Positions 1 through 11,390 of a DNA stretch of 64,000 nt are shown piece by piece. Each line of letters starts with the position of its first letter. Position 1 is the first letter of the stretch. The DNA is from Polytrichum commune (Eukaryota; Streptophyta; Polytrichopsida; Polytrichales; Polytrichaceae). Made by a program: the position numbers and the translations under genes. Under the pieces are notes generated by a model that made no database searches, was not told the DNA's origin, and saw nothing but the letters and a program-made list of their open reading frames with translations. The DNA lies in NCBI GenBank assembly GCA_950295325.1, contig OX485806.1, forward strand, positions 48,725,169 to 48,789,168, written 5' to 3'.

Positions 1-1870
1 TGATTGCATTCATTGTCCAATCTCGTAGATGTTTTATCGATGTTGTTAAAGCATACATGGACGTCTAGAGTGGGTTTGAGCTTCTCACGGTTCAAATGCA
101 TTGGTAGGCTAATTGGAATGCTAAACCACAAACATGTCACAACTTTTATTGGAGTTGGATGTTATTTTGACACTTGTACATGATCATTGCGCCCAAAGGC
201 ACCTCAAGTATGTGTGGTAATCCACCTTTGTATCATCTTTGATGATCATTTCAAGGGACGCATTCCTTCCACTATGCCATTCACCAAATACATGATTATT
301 TCTTCATTTTTTTCCTAGTCTATCAACAAATTTTTGTTTAGTTTGTTGATTTACGTTTTTTTTTTCTATTCAAAGAATATAGTACATTCTAGGTGAATGC
401 CTCCTTTAGGTTGTGTGTGCATGGTTTTTTTTAAACATATAAAAATAATATTAGCCTAGTATGCCTCCTATTTGCATTAGGTCAAGCGTTACATTTACAT
501 GCATTCACTTTGATCCTTTCAATTCTTCAATACATTCAATGGTACAATTCTATCATCTACCCAATGCATTTGTGGCATGCTTTGTATAGTGTTTGGAGCC
601 CCAATATTATTTCTTGCATTTTTCATTGAATTTTTTCTCTCACACTACATTTTTCATGACAATCATTATTTTATTTTATTTTATTGTAATCGTTTAGGTT
701 TGGGTTCTAAATTTTGTCACATAGTTTGTTGTTTACTTGAAAGATGTCCAATATAATATGGAGATTTATTGGTGACATTTTATAGATTTCTTCAAATCTT
801 TTGAATTTTTTTTAAACATTTAAATATTGATTTCATCTCAAGGTTCTATAGAATTATACAAAAGAGTTTACAAAATAGCTAGCAATGCTCTAATTATTGT
901 GCCATGTACATAATTTTTTAATTTTAATTTTAGGAATACAAACCACTTTCAATTGTAGATTGGAAGGGTTGTTCTTTTTACTATCATACACTCCCCCCAC
1001 CATTTCAATTGTCATTTTTGTATTACCTCTTCACATCCTCCTATCATCATTCCTAAAACTCATCATTATTATGGAAAAAACATTTTGATGAACTTGAGGT
1101 TGTTGGACGCAACTAACGGGCAATGAAGGTCCTACTGGTGCTTCCAAACACACCATGGAGCCCTACCACTATAGCGCATTTTCTTAAGCATAGATATCAA
1201 ATAATCCTTGAAAGTTTGAAGTTTTCAAGAAGAGTTCTTCTCCTATCCACATATGCCCATTCTATACTGCAAAATATGGAATCAATTGTTGAAATGGAGC
1301 GTTGTCTAGAATCATGTTGCCCCATCTTTGATGCCAATGGAAAGTGGAGGTTATGTGAAGCAAGTCGTTCAGCGTAGATTCTATGTTGAATTGAAGATGG
1401 AGTTGTCTAACTTACAAAAACGAGAATTGGGTAAAGAGTAGGACATGCTTTATTGCAAATTTTGTGGTGACAATAGGATCCATAAGTTATGTCCATACTA
1501 TGAATAATTTTCCATCGGGTATTGTCAACCAGTATGGAAACAACATTGAGTTTCTAGACTATTGTAATGTGCCAACCATTATTGATTTTGATCCGTTTGA
1601 GAAATCATGGCTAGGGATACTTGCCATTCTTGGCTATCATGTGCAATAAATGGAAAAACCTTCCACAAATATCATTTTAAGTTAGCAAACCAAGCCACTA
1701 GAATATATTGTATTATCCACATGTTGTGTTTGTTCAAGATTAAAGTGGATTTTGTTCTTCACAATACTCTAACGACCTATCCTAGACGCAAGTCAAGTGT
1801 CAAAAAAAAAGAATCCGCCATCCATTTTTGTTAGAGAGATTTTTTGTATACAACATCAATGACAAAGTTG
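1..1870. other. AT-rich non-genic stretch
   Basis: No supported gene. The sequence is AT-rich with homopolymer T runs and short open frames without recognisable domains. Around 1450-1490 a short cysteine/histidine pattern (C-x2-C, H, C) on the plus strand faintly resembles a retroviral zinc knuckle, but it is isolated and ends at a stop, so it is not annotated. Confidence 0.5.
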
Positions 1871-2368
1871 TTACCACATTGCATGGGGACAAAAGCATGA
1901 TGTCCACATGGAGTTTGGGTTGTATACCCAATAGTCTTTAACCAACCAATCTTTGGACTTCACAATAGCGACCATCTCACCATCATGCGCGTTCAACTTT
2001 GTAAGCAAGTTGGAGATGTTCCTAGCTTTCAAACGTGCATTTATAGTAAGCAATTTTTTATTATTGTGAACAAACCCATGTTCCTTCCAAAGGAACTGGC
2101 ACCGGTAAAGGAAAAAAATGTCCTTTAAGAGCTGGAAGATTGTCCTATTGATGCAATGTTTGTACAATTTTCCCTTTGATATCTTCAAATTGGCCTTCAA
2201 ATTTGAGTGATAGCTTTGTATGGGAACATTAGTGTCTTGTCTTACATAGGGAGATTTGTAAAATCTCCACGTAACCCACACCTTGGTTTTGGGCAACCAT
2301 TTTTTCTTTACATACGACCATAATTTGCTAGTCTCCATGGGCATTGTAAGATATTTTATAGAACTCAT
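1871..2368 (-). pseudogene. SWIM-type (Mutator-like) transposase fragment
   Basis: An open frame of about 165 codons on the minus strand resembles the part of plant MULE/FAR1-like proteins that precedes and enters the SWIM zinc finger. It has an N-x-x-(I/V)-x-S-Y-H-S-N-L-K segment, then a region ending in a W-V-Y-N-P-x-S-x-W stretch and a C-x-C pair, the first half of a SWIM motif. The following C-x-H half is missing because a TAA stop comes just after. The DDE catalytic region is not found upstream, so this is a C-terminal remnant. The family call rests on recognition by eye and is moderate; the protein would act in DNA transposition or be a derived transcription factor. Confidence 0.5.
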
Positions 2369-2392
2369 AACACGCCCACGTATTTATTTCAA

Positions 2393-2660
2393 ATTTGTGC
2401 GCATTTGATACAATGAGTCAAGATATCTCTCACTCCACCACGGGAGAATCCAAGAATGTAAGAGAGGGGAGAAGAACTCAAAATTTATTGCAAAAACATG
2501 CAATCTTCACCTCACACAAGCTCTTTCCACCCATTCATTCACAAGACTTGACTTGGCAAGAATGCCAAGCCAAGGAGGAGGCTCCTTACTAAGGAGCCTT
2601 CCTCTCCACATCTAAGATTCATCCATCCAAATCTAAATGGATGAAACCCAACGGATAAGG
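2393..2660 (+). repeat. Dispersed repeat R1, copy 1
   Basis: About 260 bp closely match, in inverted orientation, 51400-51665. The match runs from a TCTCTCACTCCACCACGG stretch to a CCAACGGATAAGG stretch. The short open frame inside both copies is too variable to be a gene. It is probably part of an LTR or other mobile element whose ends I cannot define. Confidence 0.7.
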
Positions 2661-2899
2661 TACGGCCGCCGATGCCACATACCGTAAAAGTTGTCGTGTA
2701 AATAGCGATCGTGTGTCACTGTAGCTCGAGTACCAACCACCACTAACAAACAACACTAAAACATAGCAAAGTCACCCATAAACAACACACCTCGACGTGC
2801 CCCCCTCAGCTGAATATGGAGTCTCGCCAAACAACTAGGATCAATGCCAATCTAAAGGACATGGATGATAAAGAATTGCTCCGCAACCAACTACAGTTA

Positions 2900-3297
2900 A
2901 CCTCCCACTTAAGTACGCACCTGTTTAAGTACGCATCCCGGTTGAGTACGCATTTTTAGGCAAAAAATTTAGGCTTCAAGGTTTATTAGTTGAGCATGTC
3001 GTAAATTGTCATTTGGCGTAAATTTTGAAGTTTTTTGCATTTGGCTTTGAGGCCGACCGCTTGGATCTTGCTCTGAAATGATCCAAATGATTTCTTAAGG
3101 TCATCGAATGTTTCCTCTGTTTCTACTTGAACTTCAGGGCAGAGCAGCTGATCCTCGATGTTGACAACTTGCTTATAAAAATAGTCAAAACCCTGGAATA
3201 TAACTCCGTTTTCTAAACCAAAATTTCTAAAGTACGCACCTACCAGCTAAGTACACACACATTGTGCAGGTTTAAGTTGCGTATTTAAATGGGAGGT
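2900..3297. mobile_element. MITE with 20-bp terminal inverted repeats and TA duplication
   Basis: The left end begins ACCTCCCACTTAAGTACGCA and the right end is its inverse with 18 of 20 matches. Both are flanked by TA (2898-2899 and 3298-3299), the target duplication of Tc1/mariner-like (Stowaway-type) elements. The interior repeats the AAGTACGCA motif several times near both ends. A minus-strand open frame of roughly 80 codons without ATG runs from about 3240 to a TAA at 2986-2988. It may be a transposase remnant or captured exon; its product is not recognised. Length is 398 bp. Confidence 0.7.
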
Positions 3298-3488
3298 TAC
3301 TATATTGTGGTGAACATTATTCCAAGGGACTGTAGGCAAGGTGCAATGTGAGCCCCATCCTTAATCACCTCTCATGGTTGGCCATCAGATTCCAAAGAAT
3401 TAATTGCACCGCCTCATGTTGATTGCGTCTCTAAGCCATAACTCATCCTCCATTTTGGCAGACACAAGATGATAAAAACCACACAGGA

Positions 3489-4740
3489 TCATTGAATACA
3501 ATTGGTGGAAGCACCAAGTACCGAAGATCCTCGATAGCGAGGACAACTCCACTGTCCAGATGGTAGAGAAGTCAAAGGTGGCCTCAAGCATGCCATGTGC
3601 CAACCACGTTGACACTGATCACATAAGAACATAGTAGCCGCTCTTTTCTTCTCCCCACACACAAAACATGGAAGATCCTTTGGCATGACGGCCAATTCAG
3701 GATGAACTGTACCTTCAATGGGTAGATGACATGGGGCATAGTTTTTGGAATGCTCGCGACATTCATTGTCATTTTTTCTATCCAACAACAACAAACCACT
3801 TGGCAACACCTCCTTCACCCGAAGGATAATGTGCCCCGCCCTGACATCCAATGTCGTAGGTGCGTCACGTTGGAGATAAACATAGTTCCCCTACCGAATC
3901 TCCGCAACTGAGGTTGGTAAGCACCACTGCGAATGCGTGCATAATGCAAAGTGTCACGGTGCTGAGCAATGGACAAATTCTCCATGGCCATAGGCATGGC
4001 CTTATAGAAGAATTGAGCTCGCTCCTGCAAACACTCTGCCCAAATGTTTGGGTCATCCAAATCCACAACAAAAGCTAGTTTTTCCCGAATAGAACTCGGG
4101 AATATAGGCTCATGTCCATACAACAATTTATACGGGTTGTAGGACGCCAAAGAGACTTGCCTACTAAATCGATGGCCCATAGCAATCAAAGGCAACATAA
4201 GGTCCCAATCCCGGCGGCTCCCCCGAAGTAATCCATACTTCCTCAAGTCACGTTTGGTTGTCTGAACAACCCGTTCAGCCAAGCCATCCGCTTTTGGATC
4301 ATCTCGAGAGGTGGTGCGGTGATCTATGAGCGCCTTAGTGCACTACTCTTCAAAAGCACCGAGGAACTCCCTCCCTTGGTTCGTCAATACCTCAGTTGGT
4401 GCTCCAAATGTGCCAACACACGATCCAAAAAGATGGCCGCGGCCAATTATGAAGAGTTTTGGGGTAGAGCAACAAACTCAATCCACTTGCTAAAATGCTC
4501 CATCATTACCAACACCTACTTTGCTCCACATGGCGTGACAACCAACGGTCCCGCAAAGTCCAACGACCAATGGTAGCCGAATCCCTTAAAAGGTAAAGGC
4601 TATAACTGAGGTGACAAGGTGTTAAAGCTAGACCTAACCCGGTCATAAACTTCACACCTCCCGACATAAACAACCACCTGCTGATACATGCCAGTCCACC
4701 AATATTGGCCACGCAATATGGAATGTGTCTTGTGTATGCA
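3489..4740 (-). pseudogene. Ty3/Gypsy integrase with C-terminal PHD finger (decayed)
   Basis: Read leftward from 4740, the frame gives the end of an H2C2 zinc-binding region (R-G-Q-Y-W-W-T-G-M), then the integrase core, then a C-terminal region with a Y-N-P-Y-K-L-L-Y-G-H-E-P stretch typical of Ty3 integrases (about 4282-3815). After a frameshift near 3830, 3851-3489 encodes a C4HC3 PHD finger: C-F-V-C-G, C-D-Q-C, H-M-A-C-L-R-P-P-L, W-S-C-P. Its last cysteine is Tyr in this copy. Stops around 4300-4450 and several frameshifts make it non-functional. PHD fingers read histone tails; on an integrase one could guide insertion, as chromodomains do in chromoviruses (inference). The upstream part of the frame continues at 8721 beyond element A. 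Confidence 0.75.
4736..4740. repeat. Target-site duplication of element A copy 1, left
   Basis: ATGCA here against ATGCC at 8721-8725, 4 of 5 matching. On the minus strand, leaving out element A and one 5-bp copy makes the integrase reading frame run on without interruption. This independently supports the insertion boundaries. Confidence 0.75.
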
Positions 4741-5251
4741 TGTGGGAGCCCAAAAATCCACGGAAGTCCGTATTGGCTTCCGAACCGGATTAATACCCGG
4801 ATAATACCCTGAGATTGTTATTAAAGTAGGGTTTCCTAGGGTAGGTTAGTTGTTTTAGGAAATAAGGTTATAGGCATCCGCCTTACGCATTAAAATCGTT
4901 AAAACGAATACTTTGGCCGGACCGGATATTAACCGGGTAAGACCGTTTATGAACGGTCTGGTCCAGAGCGTCCGAACCGAGAAACGGTTACAACGGACTC
5001 CGAACGGTTGCGGGGGAACGGTTACGGAACCAAACCCGTTAGAAGAGAGAGAGAAAGAGGGAGAGAATACTTAAGGTATTTTTTCCTTTTCTCTGAGCCA
5101 TTTGTGCGAGCGGCATTGTTGAGAGAACGAGTGGTGAGTTGTTTTTTCGAATCACCAGCAGTTGGTTTGTTGGGATTCTGTAGTGATTAGCGGGTAGAAT
5201 TCCGGAGGAGAGAATCCGAGTATTGTTGAAGGTTTGAGGTCGCGAAGCAAA

Positions 5252-7369
5252 ATGCCGGAAGCGCAAGAGGAAGATGAGACGGAACAGGTCCCGGTTCCAG
5301 TGAAACTCGTATCGCCTGCCATCCCAAAGAGAGAATCTGAGTTGAAGGAGCTCATAGAGGATCTTAGCCGGATGGGTTGCGAGGGACTACTCGCCAAACC
5401 CTGGAATCTCTGGGCGGAGGCCACATTGCGCGAATTTCTATTCGAGAGAGGCAATCAGTGGTTTAGGATGATTAGGCAGGATCCGGGTAAATGGACGGTA
5501 GAGGTATGGGCTGGGGTTTACGGATTTCCATGAGGAAAGGGCGAGGGCTGGGCTAGCCGCCGGGATAATTTTTATGTAGGAAAATTCTGAACGGATCCTG
5601 ATCCGAAAGACAGATTCCATCCCGAGAACCCTAGAGAGCGGAGGGTAATAGAATTAATCCTCCCCATCCTTAGTCCAGAAAAGCCCAAGCGGCTTAAGCA
5701 TTACCATGGCCAACACCCTGTTCGGAGTGATGTCCGGAGTCCGGCCCGTCAATTGGGGAAGGTTAATTCAGGAGGATGTGCAGATATCTCTCCCCCACAT
5801 TGGCCAGAAACCCTCCTACCTGTCTCCCATCATCCTCCATCTCTACCAGCACCATGGCTGCATCAATGAAGCGGAAGAGGATATGCTGACGATAGCGGAA
5901 GACGAGGTGGTGTACAAGCTCGGTCCGGAAGGCGAGATTGCGGAAACCAGAACTGAAGACTCTAGTGACACCGCGGTTTCGAAACCACCTCCCGCTCCGT
6001 CCCCTCCGAAAGTCCGGAAACCAGCCTCATCACCACTATGACAGGAAGTCGGAACCAGCCAGGAAGTTCCCTGGAGGGACATCGACCTATCGACGTTTGA
6101 GTTTCCAGAAGCCCCCTTTAAGCACGTCCGGGAGGAGTTGACGAAACTCCAAAACCAATATTTCTGGATGGAACATATCACTCGCGGGGTGAACCGGGCC
6201 TTAGACAACTGTGGACCCGGAAATATCCTCTGGGAGTTGGCCAAGTGGATGGACTGGAAGCAGGTAGAGACCTTGGAGACGGAGAAGGCGCAGCTCGCTG
6301 CGCAGGTGGCCGCTATGACGCAGGAGCTCACCCAGAAGAGCGAAGAGATCCGGACGTACAAGGCGGAACAAACTGTAGTCCTAAGCCGGGTCCGGGAATT
6401 AGTGGGCCATCCGGGAGAAGTCGTCAACAAGGCGCACCTCTATGACCAATTGATGGAGTCAGCGGATCCGTCTTCCGCCCGACAAACGCTCCAGATCCTG
6501 GTGAAGTACTCCCGCTCAATGAAGGATCTCCTCAAGGAGATCCTGAAGCTTCTGCCTCCGAGTGGTACCCCCAGACGGATGCTCTATCCGGGTCCACCCG
6601 GATCTCCAACGGGCACGCTGAATGAGGTTATAGGGGAGGTTGAACTAGTATTGGCCTCTCAGGCGGGTGCGAGGCCCAGTCAGCCAACAGAAACTTCCAA
6701 GCCATCGGAATCCGGAAGATTTCCGGATAAGGAGAAGACTCCTATCCCGGAACGGACCCGCTCATCCTAGGTTCGACGGAAGAGCACAAAGCCGTCCGCC
6801 AGATTCGGACGTGGGCAATCACCGCATCCGGATCGTGGCAAAGCATCAGAGCGGTCCAGAACACCGGAGAGGGCTAGAACTCCGGAAAGGATGAGGGCAC
6901 CGGATCGGACGAAGACTCCGGATCGGGGTAAGGCGCTGATGTCGCAGGCCTCGCCAGCTCATGTTCCGGATTGTATGATATTGGAGCAGTGGGCACCCCC
7001 ACCCTCACACGCGATGTCAGTTAGGGATCCTCGGGCGACTTCATTTTCTTGTGGCCGAAACAGGGAGCGGACCACCGGGAGTGACCCTTCACCCATCCAG
7101 AGCTCCCAGAATGAGAAGAAGGCTTCTGGAACAGCGCGGTCCGGATCAGGTGACGGACCAGGAGAGGATCTGTCCGCTCCCGGCGACTCCGAGGAAGAAA
7201 TCGCCCCCTCCCCAAACATGAGGAGGGTATTTACGTGGCTGCATGAACGTCGGCTTTTGATCCCCGGAGGAGGCTCTTCCGCCATCAGTGGGCCCGGAGT
7301 CACTCCAAGGACGGGACGGCTTCGAAGAAGCATCGTACCACTTAGTTTAGACTTAAGCATGCGGCTGTA
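5252..7369 (+). pseudogene. Element A gag-like coiled-coil protein, copy 1 (broken)
   Basis: Starts ATGCCGGAAGC at 5252. Domains in order: an acidic N-terminus with R-E-S-E-L-K-E-L-I-E-D-L; a W-T-V-E-V-W segment; a P-E-K-P-K-R-L/M-A-N-T-L-F segment followed by V-N-W-G-R-L-I-Q (about 5640-5780), reminiscent of putative plant transposon/gag-like proteins; a D-N-C-G-P-G-N-I-L block (6200); a coiled coil (6240-6410, heptads rich in E, L, A and Q); then a basic low-complexity tail with repeated T-P-E/D-R units (6830-6930) and a conserved end with W-L-H-E-R-R-L. A TGA at 5531, a frameshift near 5700 and stops near 6040 and 6768 break it; copy 2 reads through at different places. The full product would be about 700 residues. 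A structural, capsid-like role is my inference; no enzyme motif is visible. Confidence 0.65.
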
Positions 7370-7399
7370 GGTAGATCAGAATTAGGGAGGCATGGTTTA

Positions 7400-7680
7400 G
7401 GATACTTTTGAGTTTTTGGCAAAATTGTAAATTCAATTTTTTTGTCAGCGCAAAAAGCGGATCAAGATCCGGAAATTCTGCAAAGGGCGAGTTTCCGGAT
7501 TTCTTGCTGTTAGGGTTTTCTGGGCAGCCAACTGGGCCGCCACCCGTAGTTAAGGATTACAGTCTCTACTTAAGGCTGAATAAAGAGCATGAGAGGGTTC
7601 TCTTCTCCATTGTTGTATTTTGTCACTCCCCACTCAATAAAGCTCTAGTTCTCACTCTATTATGATTTGTTTGGTGCACA
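7400..7680 (+). promoter_or_regulatory. Element A 3' region with polyadenylation signal
   Basis: Follows the ORF and is conserved in copy 2 at 40340-40620. Shared blocks are TTTGTCAGCG, a GCGGCC-type segment, and CTCAATAAA (7637-7645), which fits a plant near-upstream polyadenylation element. It probably ends the element's transcript. Confidence 0.4.
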
Positions 7681-7736
7681 GACTATTAGGAGAATGTTGC
7701 AGATCTAGAGGGAATGAATGAGCAGGAAGTACGGAT

Positions 7737-8298
7737 AGGACAAAGGAGAAAGAAACCCGGATTGGATCTGATTGCAGTACTATGGATCCTTTCTGAGTGT
7801 AGTGGGAAGGAAACCTTATTATTCCAGATGTCTGGGTAACGTCCATGTGAGATAGCCGTCGTTAGGATTGGGTAAAATCAGGGAGGTGCCAGATTTACGC
7901 CATTCGACCTTCTGAAGAGGTCTCACAATCCCTGGGCGGGGCAATGTGGAAAGTGATATGGATCGCCTAGTTATCTCAGACTTAGTAGAGCCTTAGTTCG
8001 CTGTAGCCGGATCGGTCTGTCGAAAGGAGGAGAAAAACCGGAGCGGTTAGGATTCCGGTCCGGAGATCATTTCCGGTGTGTAGTGGGAAGGAAACCTCAT
8101 TATTCCGGATGCCTGGGTAACGTCCATGTGAGATAGCGGTCGTTAGGATTGGATAAGATCAGGGAGGTGCCGGACTTACTCCATCCGACCTTCTGAAGAG
8201 GTCTCACAGTCCTTGGGCGGGGCAATCCGGAAAGTGGCACGGATCGCCCAGTTATCCCGGATTAACAGATCTCCGGACGAATCTTGACTTTTCTGTCG
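7737..8298 (+). repeat. Two tandem 281-bp modules in element A
   Basis: The anchor GTGTAGTGGGAAGG occurs at 7797 and 8078, a period of 281 bp. Each module then contains TAACGTCCATGTGAGATAGC, a CGACCTTCTGAAGAGGTCTCACA block with self-complementary GACCTTC/GAGGTC, CTGGGCGGGGCAAT, and a GGATCGCC(T/C)AGTTATC block. Copy 2 has the same pair with a 268-bp period. The modules have no long open frame, so they are probably cis-acting or structural RNA. Confidence 0.7.
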
Positions 8299-8720
8299 TT
8301 GTAGTTCCGGGGAACCATCCGGATTCTCTGTGTGACCTGCCATGAAAGATTAGGCCGATCCGGACTGGTTGTGAGAGAAATCCGGATTCTGACCATATAG
8401 GGACGTCTTCACCGGATGAACCAAATCATCATTGGAGGTAGGACATATATAGGTAGGTATTGAGGACAGAGGCACGTAGGAATAAGACGTAATTATAGAG
8501 GTTCAATCCGGAAGGCAAGTCCCGGAACAAGGATTTCCGAAGGACCATCCGGATCCGGAAAGCCCATCCGGCCGGTGGTCAATTTTCAAGCAGGAAAAGA
8601 GGGTCCTTGACATCCTACACTTCACTGAATCCCTGGACGATACTGGGATCATCTGGACAGACCGGATTAAGCATTGAAAAACGCCTATCCAAAAACTTTT
8701 GGTGTTCGTGTACTCCCACA

Positions 8721-8830
8721 ATGCCAAAATGGCCAAGTTCCTCGTGCATTTGTCTGAGCCCAAAAATTGTGCCCACACATGTTCTTGAACATTGAAAGTC
8801 ATTACAATCTGGTCCTGGATTTGTTGATCA
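8721..8830 (-). pseudogene. Upstream part of the PHD-Ty3 integrase H2C2 region
   Basis: On the minus strand this codes for Q-M-H-E-E-L-G-H-F-G, the first histidine pair of a retroviral-type H-x-H-C-C integrase N-terminal domain. It lies directly across element A from the matching second half at 4740 and below. Similarity fades beyond about 8830. Confidence 0.65.
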
Positions 8831-11300
8831 AAATTTAAAACATAAAAAAGGGTGATGTTTATTAGTGTAGATCAAAGTTACATTAGGTTTGGGTTTTTGA
8901 GTTAATTAGGGAAGTCGAACATTAGCTTAGAAAGCCATGTCACGAGTGGGAAAAAAATGAAGTTAGAAACAAGGGGTGTCAATTCAGGGTTTTAGAGTTC
9001 GAATTGGGACCCTCACTGTCCATTCAAGGGTGTTCCCGGGGTTTTGAGGATATGACGGCTGCGGTGCAAGGATGCAGAGCCTCTTGTCCTCATGGGGTGT
9101 GGGTTTTCAGGTGAAGGTGAGAGGCAGAGAGCTGCTAGGAGGTGTGTGGGAATTTTGCGCCAAAGGGGTTAGTTCGATGCTCCTGTTCAGGGTAGCAAGT
9201 GGCCGGTTCGGGTGAATAAAAGCTGCTGGTCCAGCATTTTGGAAGCCTCTCCAGCGAGGCCAGCAGGAAGGTAGGAAACGGGCAGGAAAACTTGAGGATG
9301 TGTGATAAGGTGGTTTGGAGCTGGAGGCAAGAAGGAAGACCGGGCTGCTGGGAGGATATCACACACTGTTGGGAAAATGCGAGTGTGGAAGTGATGTGAA
9401 GGGACCTGAAACAGTTGAAGACGCTATCAAGCTGAGATTGGGTTGAGGGGATTCGGGCGGAAATGCTTCATCAATTGAATTCACTCTTCAAGCGGCAGCT
9501 GGCCAGAAATGGGTCAGAATTGAAAGGAGAGCTTGACTACGGCTTGAGAAGCTGTCAAGAGTGGCTGGCTGCAATATTAGATTGATCTCATAATTAGCCG
9601 GATTCAGTTGCGAAGCATGTGGGTCCAGCCCGGAAAGCTTGGATCTTGGAGGTTGAGTGTGTTGATTGCTGGGTGTAAGGGAGTAGAAGCACCTGTGGCA
9701 GTGAGCGACAACCAAGATGCTTGTAGGCTGCTAAATTTTGGCAGGGGAGGAAGTAGAAATTGCGAGGAGTGCTGGGAGCGGGGAAAGTTAGTATGCGAGC
9801 GGAGAGCGGAGAACTCAATTTGAGACATGATATGAGAGAGAAAATGCACCTATAACCGCGGGATTGAGGGAAAATGGAAGAACTATTTTTAGAAAATGTG
9901 GAGAGTTATGGACTCTATTACCGTGGAAATAAAGTAACATTTCCTTATTCATAAAGTTAATAGATTTTTGAAACATAGAAATATTAAAATAAAATACAAA
10001 ATCAGGGCTTACATCACTATGACGTCACAATTATAATTACCGAAATGGTGTGCTATATTATATAATACGGTAAATTAAATAATATTTACTATTTGAACGT
10101 GACACGAAGGAGGTTGGCGAAAACAAATCTCCACATACGGTCCACCCTCTATTACTGTTACACCTATAAGTGTTAACCATTTCCAAATGCTTACTTTATT
10201 CTACTCCATACATATTGCACACTATAAATGTTAAACCTGTTAATTGTTAACAAAATGGTGTTCACGTCTTTGTGAAGTTGACCCTATAAATGTTAACGAC
10301 TAAAATACATTCATAAATACATGAGGGTTAACAGTATAAGATTTAGAAAGATCTGTTGTCAAGTATCGGACTTGTTTTTGGAGGGGGCTAGACAGATGAT
10401 AAATCCCATTCGCAAATGCCCACAACTGGCACATATTCTCCTACCGACGAGTCTGCAAATAAAACTAAACACCTAGCCTACCCAAACAAACACAAATACA
10501 ACCTTATGACCAATAAACTAAATTCAAAAAAATTCAAAACAGATATCTAAGTTACCACCTGGATTAGCAAACATTGGCAGTGTACTTTACCATTTATTCA
10601 ACCCAGCATCTGCCTAAGATCGCAAGCAATCATTGAAAAAATGTATGAAAACGATAATAGAAGCCAGAACCATTATCATCAAGATTGCCTTCTTCATCTG
10701 CATCACTATCACCAAGGATAGTAATTACGCATGTATGCCTTCCTCTACCCCCAAGGCTTCCTCCACACTGACAACATCATCAATGTCTTCCTCCTCCACG
10801 TCATCAACATCAATGTAGACCATTGTGTAATATAGGTGTGCACCTCATATCACTTTTGATAATTGGAATATTGAAAACCACACCACACTTTATAAATCCA
10901 AATATCAATCAATCAAACCCAAAATCACTCAACCATGAGGTCGTCACTACCAGATTCCCTACTTCCAAAGATACTACCCTCATGGCTGCCCTCATTTTGT
11001 TAATTGTTAACAAAATGGTGTTCCCTTCTTTGTAAAGTTGAATCTATAAATGTTAACGACTGAAATACATTCATAATTCACACATGATTTGTAAACTTGA
11101 TATTGAATAAAGTTTTGATTGGGTTTGCAATTTTGTGTATGGTATTCTCTCAGAATTACTCTTCACAATTGCTTATAGTTAGGACATGTTAAGATTTGTA
11201 TATTGCTCAACATTTATAGATGGTGAACATTTGAGGGTGAACATTATAGATGGTGATCAAAAATGAAGAATGCAATGCGGGAACAACAAAAAGATGCATT
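8831..11300. other. Non-genic stretch with local duplications
   Basis: No gene supported. 8880-9870 is moderately G-rich and resembles LTR-type sequence; short antisense frames there look spurious. 9870-10640 is AT-rich. TGTTAACAAAATGGTGTTC plus about 60 flanking bp occurs at 10236-10315 and again at 10998-11075. 10853-11005 duplicates the 3' end of the last exon of the neighbouring minus-strand gene and its downstream flank (11301-11460). Confidence 0.5.
10853..11005 (-). repeat. Duplicated end of the ParB-methyltransferase gene
   Basis: About 150 bp match 11301-11460, covering the last roughly 20 codons, the stop region and part of the 3' flank of exon 10 (block CTTCCAAAGATACTACCCTC in both). 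It lies in the same orientation about 450 bp beyond the true terminal exon and would make an alternative terminal fragment. It is interpreted as a local tandem duplication. Confidence 0.7.
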
Positions 11301-11390
11301 CAATGAGATAATTGGAATATTGAAATCCACACCACACTTTATAAATCCATATACCGATAAATCAAACCAACAAATCAATCAAACCCAAAA

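Larger units (their letters stand above)
4741..8720 (+). mobile_element. Element A, copy 1 (RT-less TG...CA element)
   Basis: A 3980-bp element that starts TGTGGGAG and ends CTCCCACA, inserted in the Ty3 integrase with a 5-bp target duplication. Copies 2 (37758-41652) and 3 (41653-42646, inverted) share its ends and its internal order: a leader of about 500 bp, one long gag-like coiled-coil ORF, a 3' segment with AATAAA, a pair of tandem 270-280-bp modules, and a terminal 250 bp. I see no RT, integrase or transposase and no repeated LTR at the two ends. TG...CA ends plus a 5-bp duplication point to integrase-mediated insertion (a giant solo LTR or non-autonomous retroelement), while the ends also read as short inverted repeats. 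The class is unresolved. Confidence 0.75.

Noticed and set aside
4741-8720. Element A as a classic TIR DNA transposon
   Set aside because: Only 8-12 bp of perfect inverted ends, TG...CA termini, a 5-bp duplication and no transposase; not excluded, but integrase-type insertion fits better.
9135-9849. Overlapping frames on both strands at 9.1-9.85 kb
   Set aside because: Mutually overlapping, no domains and atypical composition; probably LTR-type non-coding sequence.
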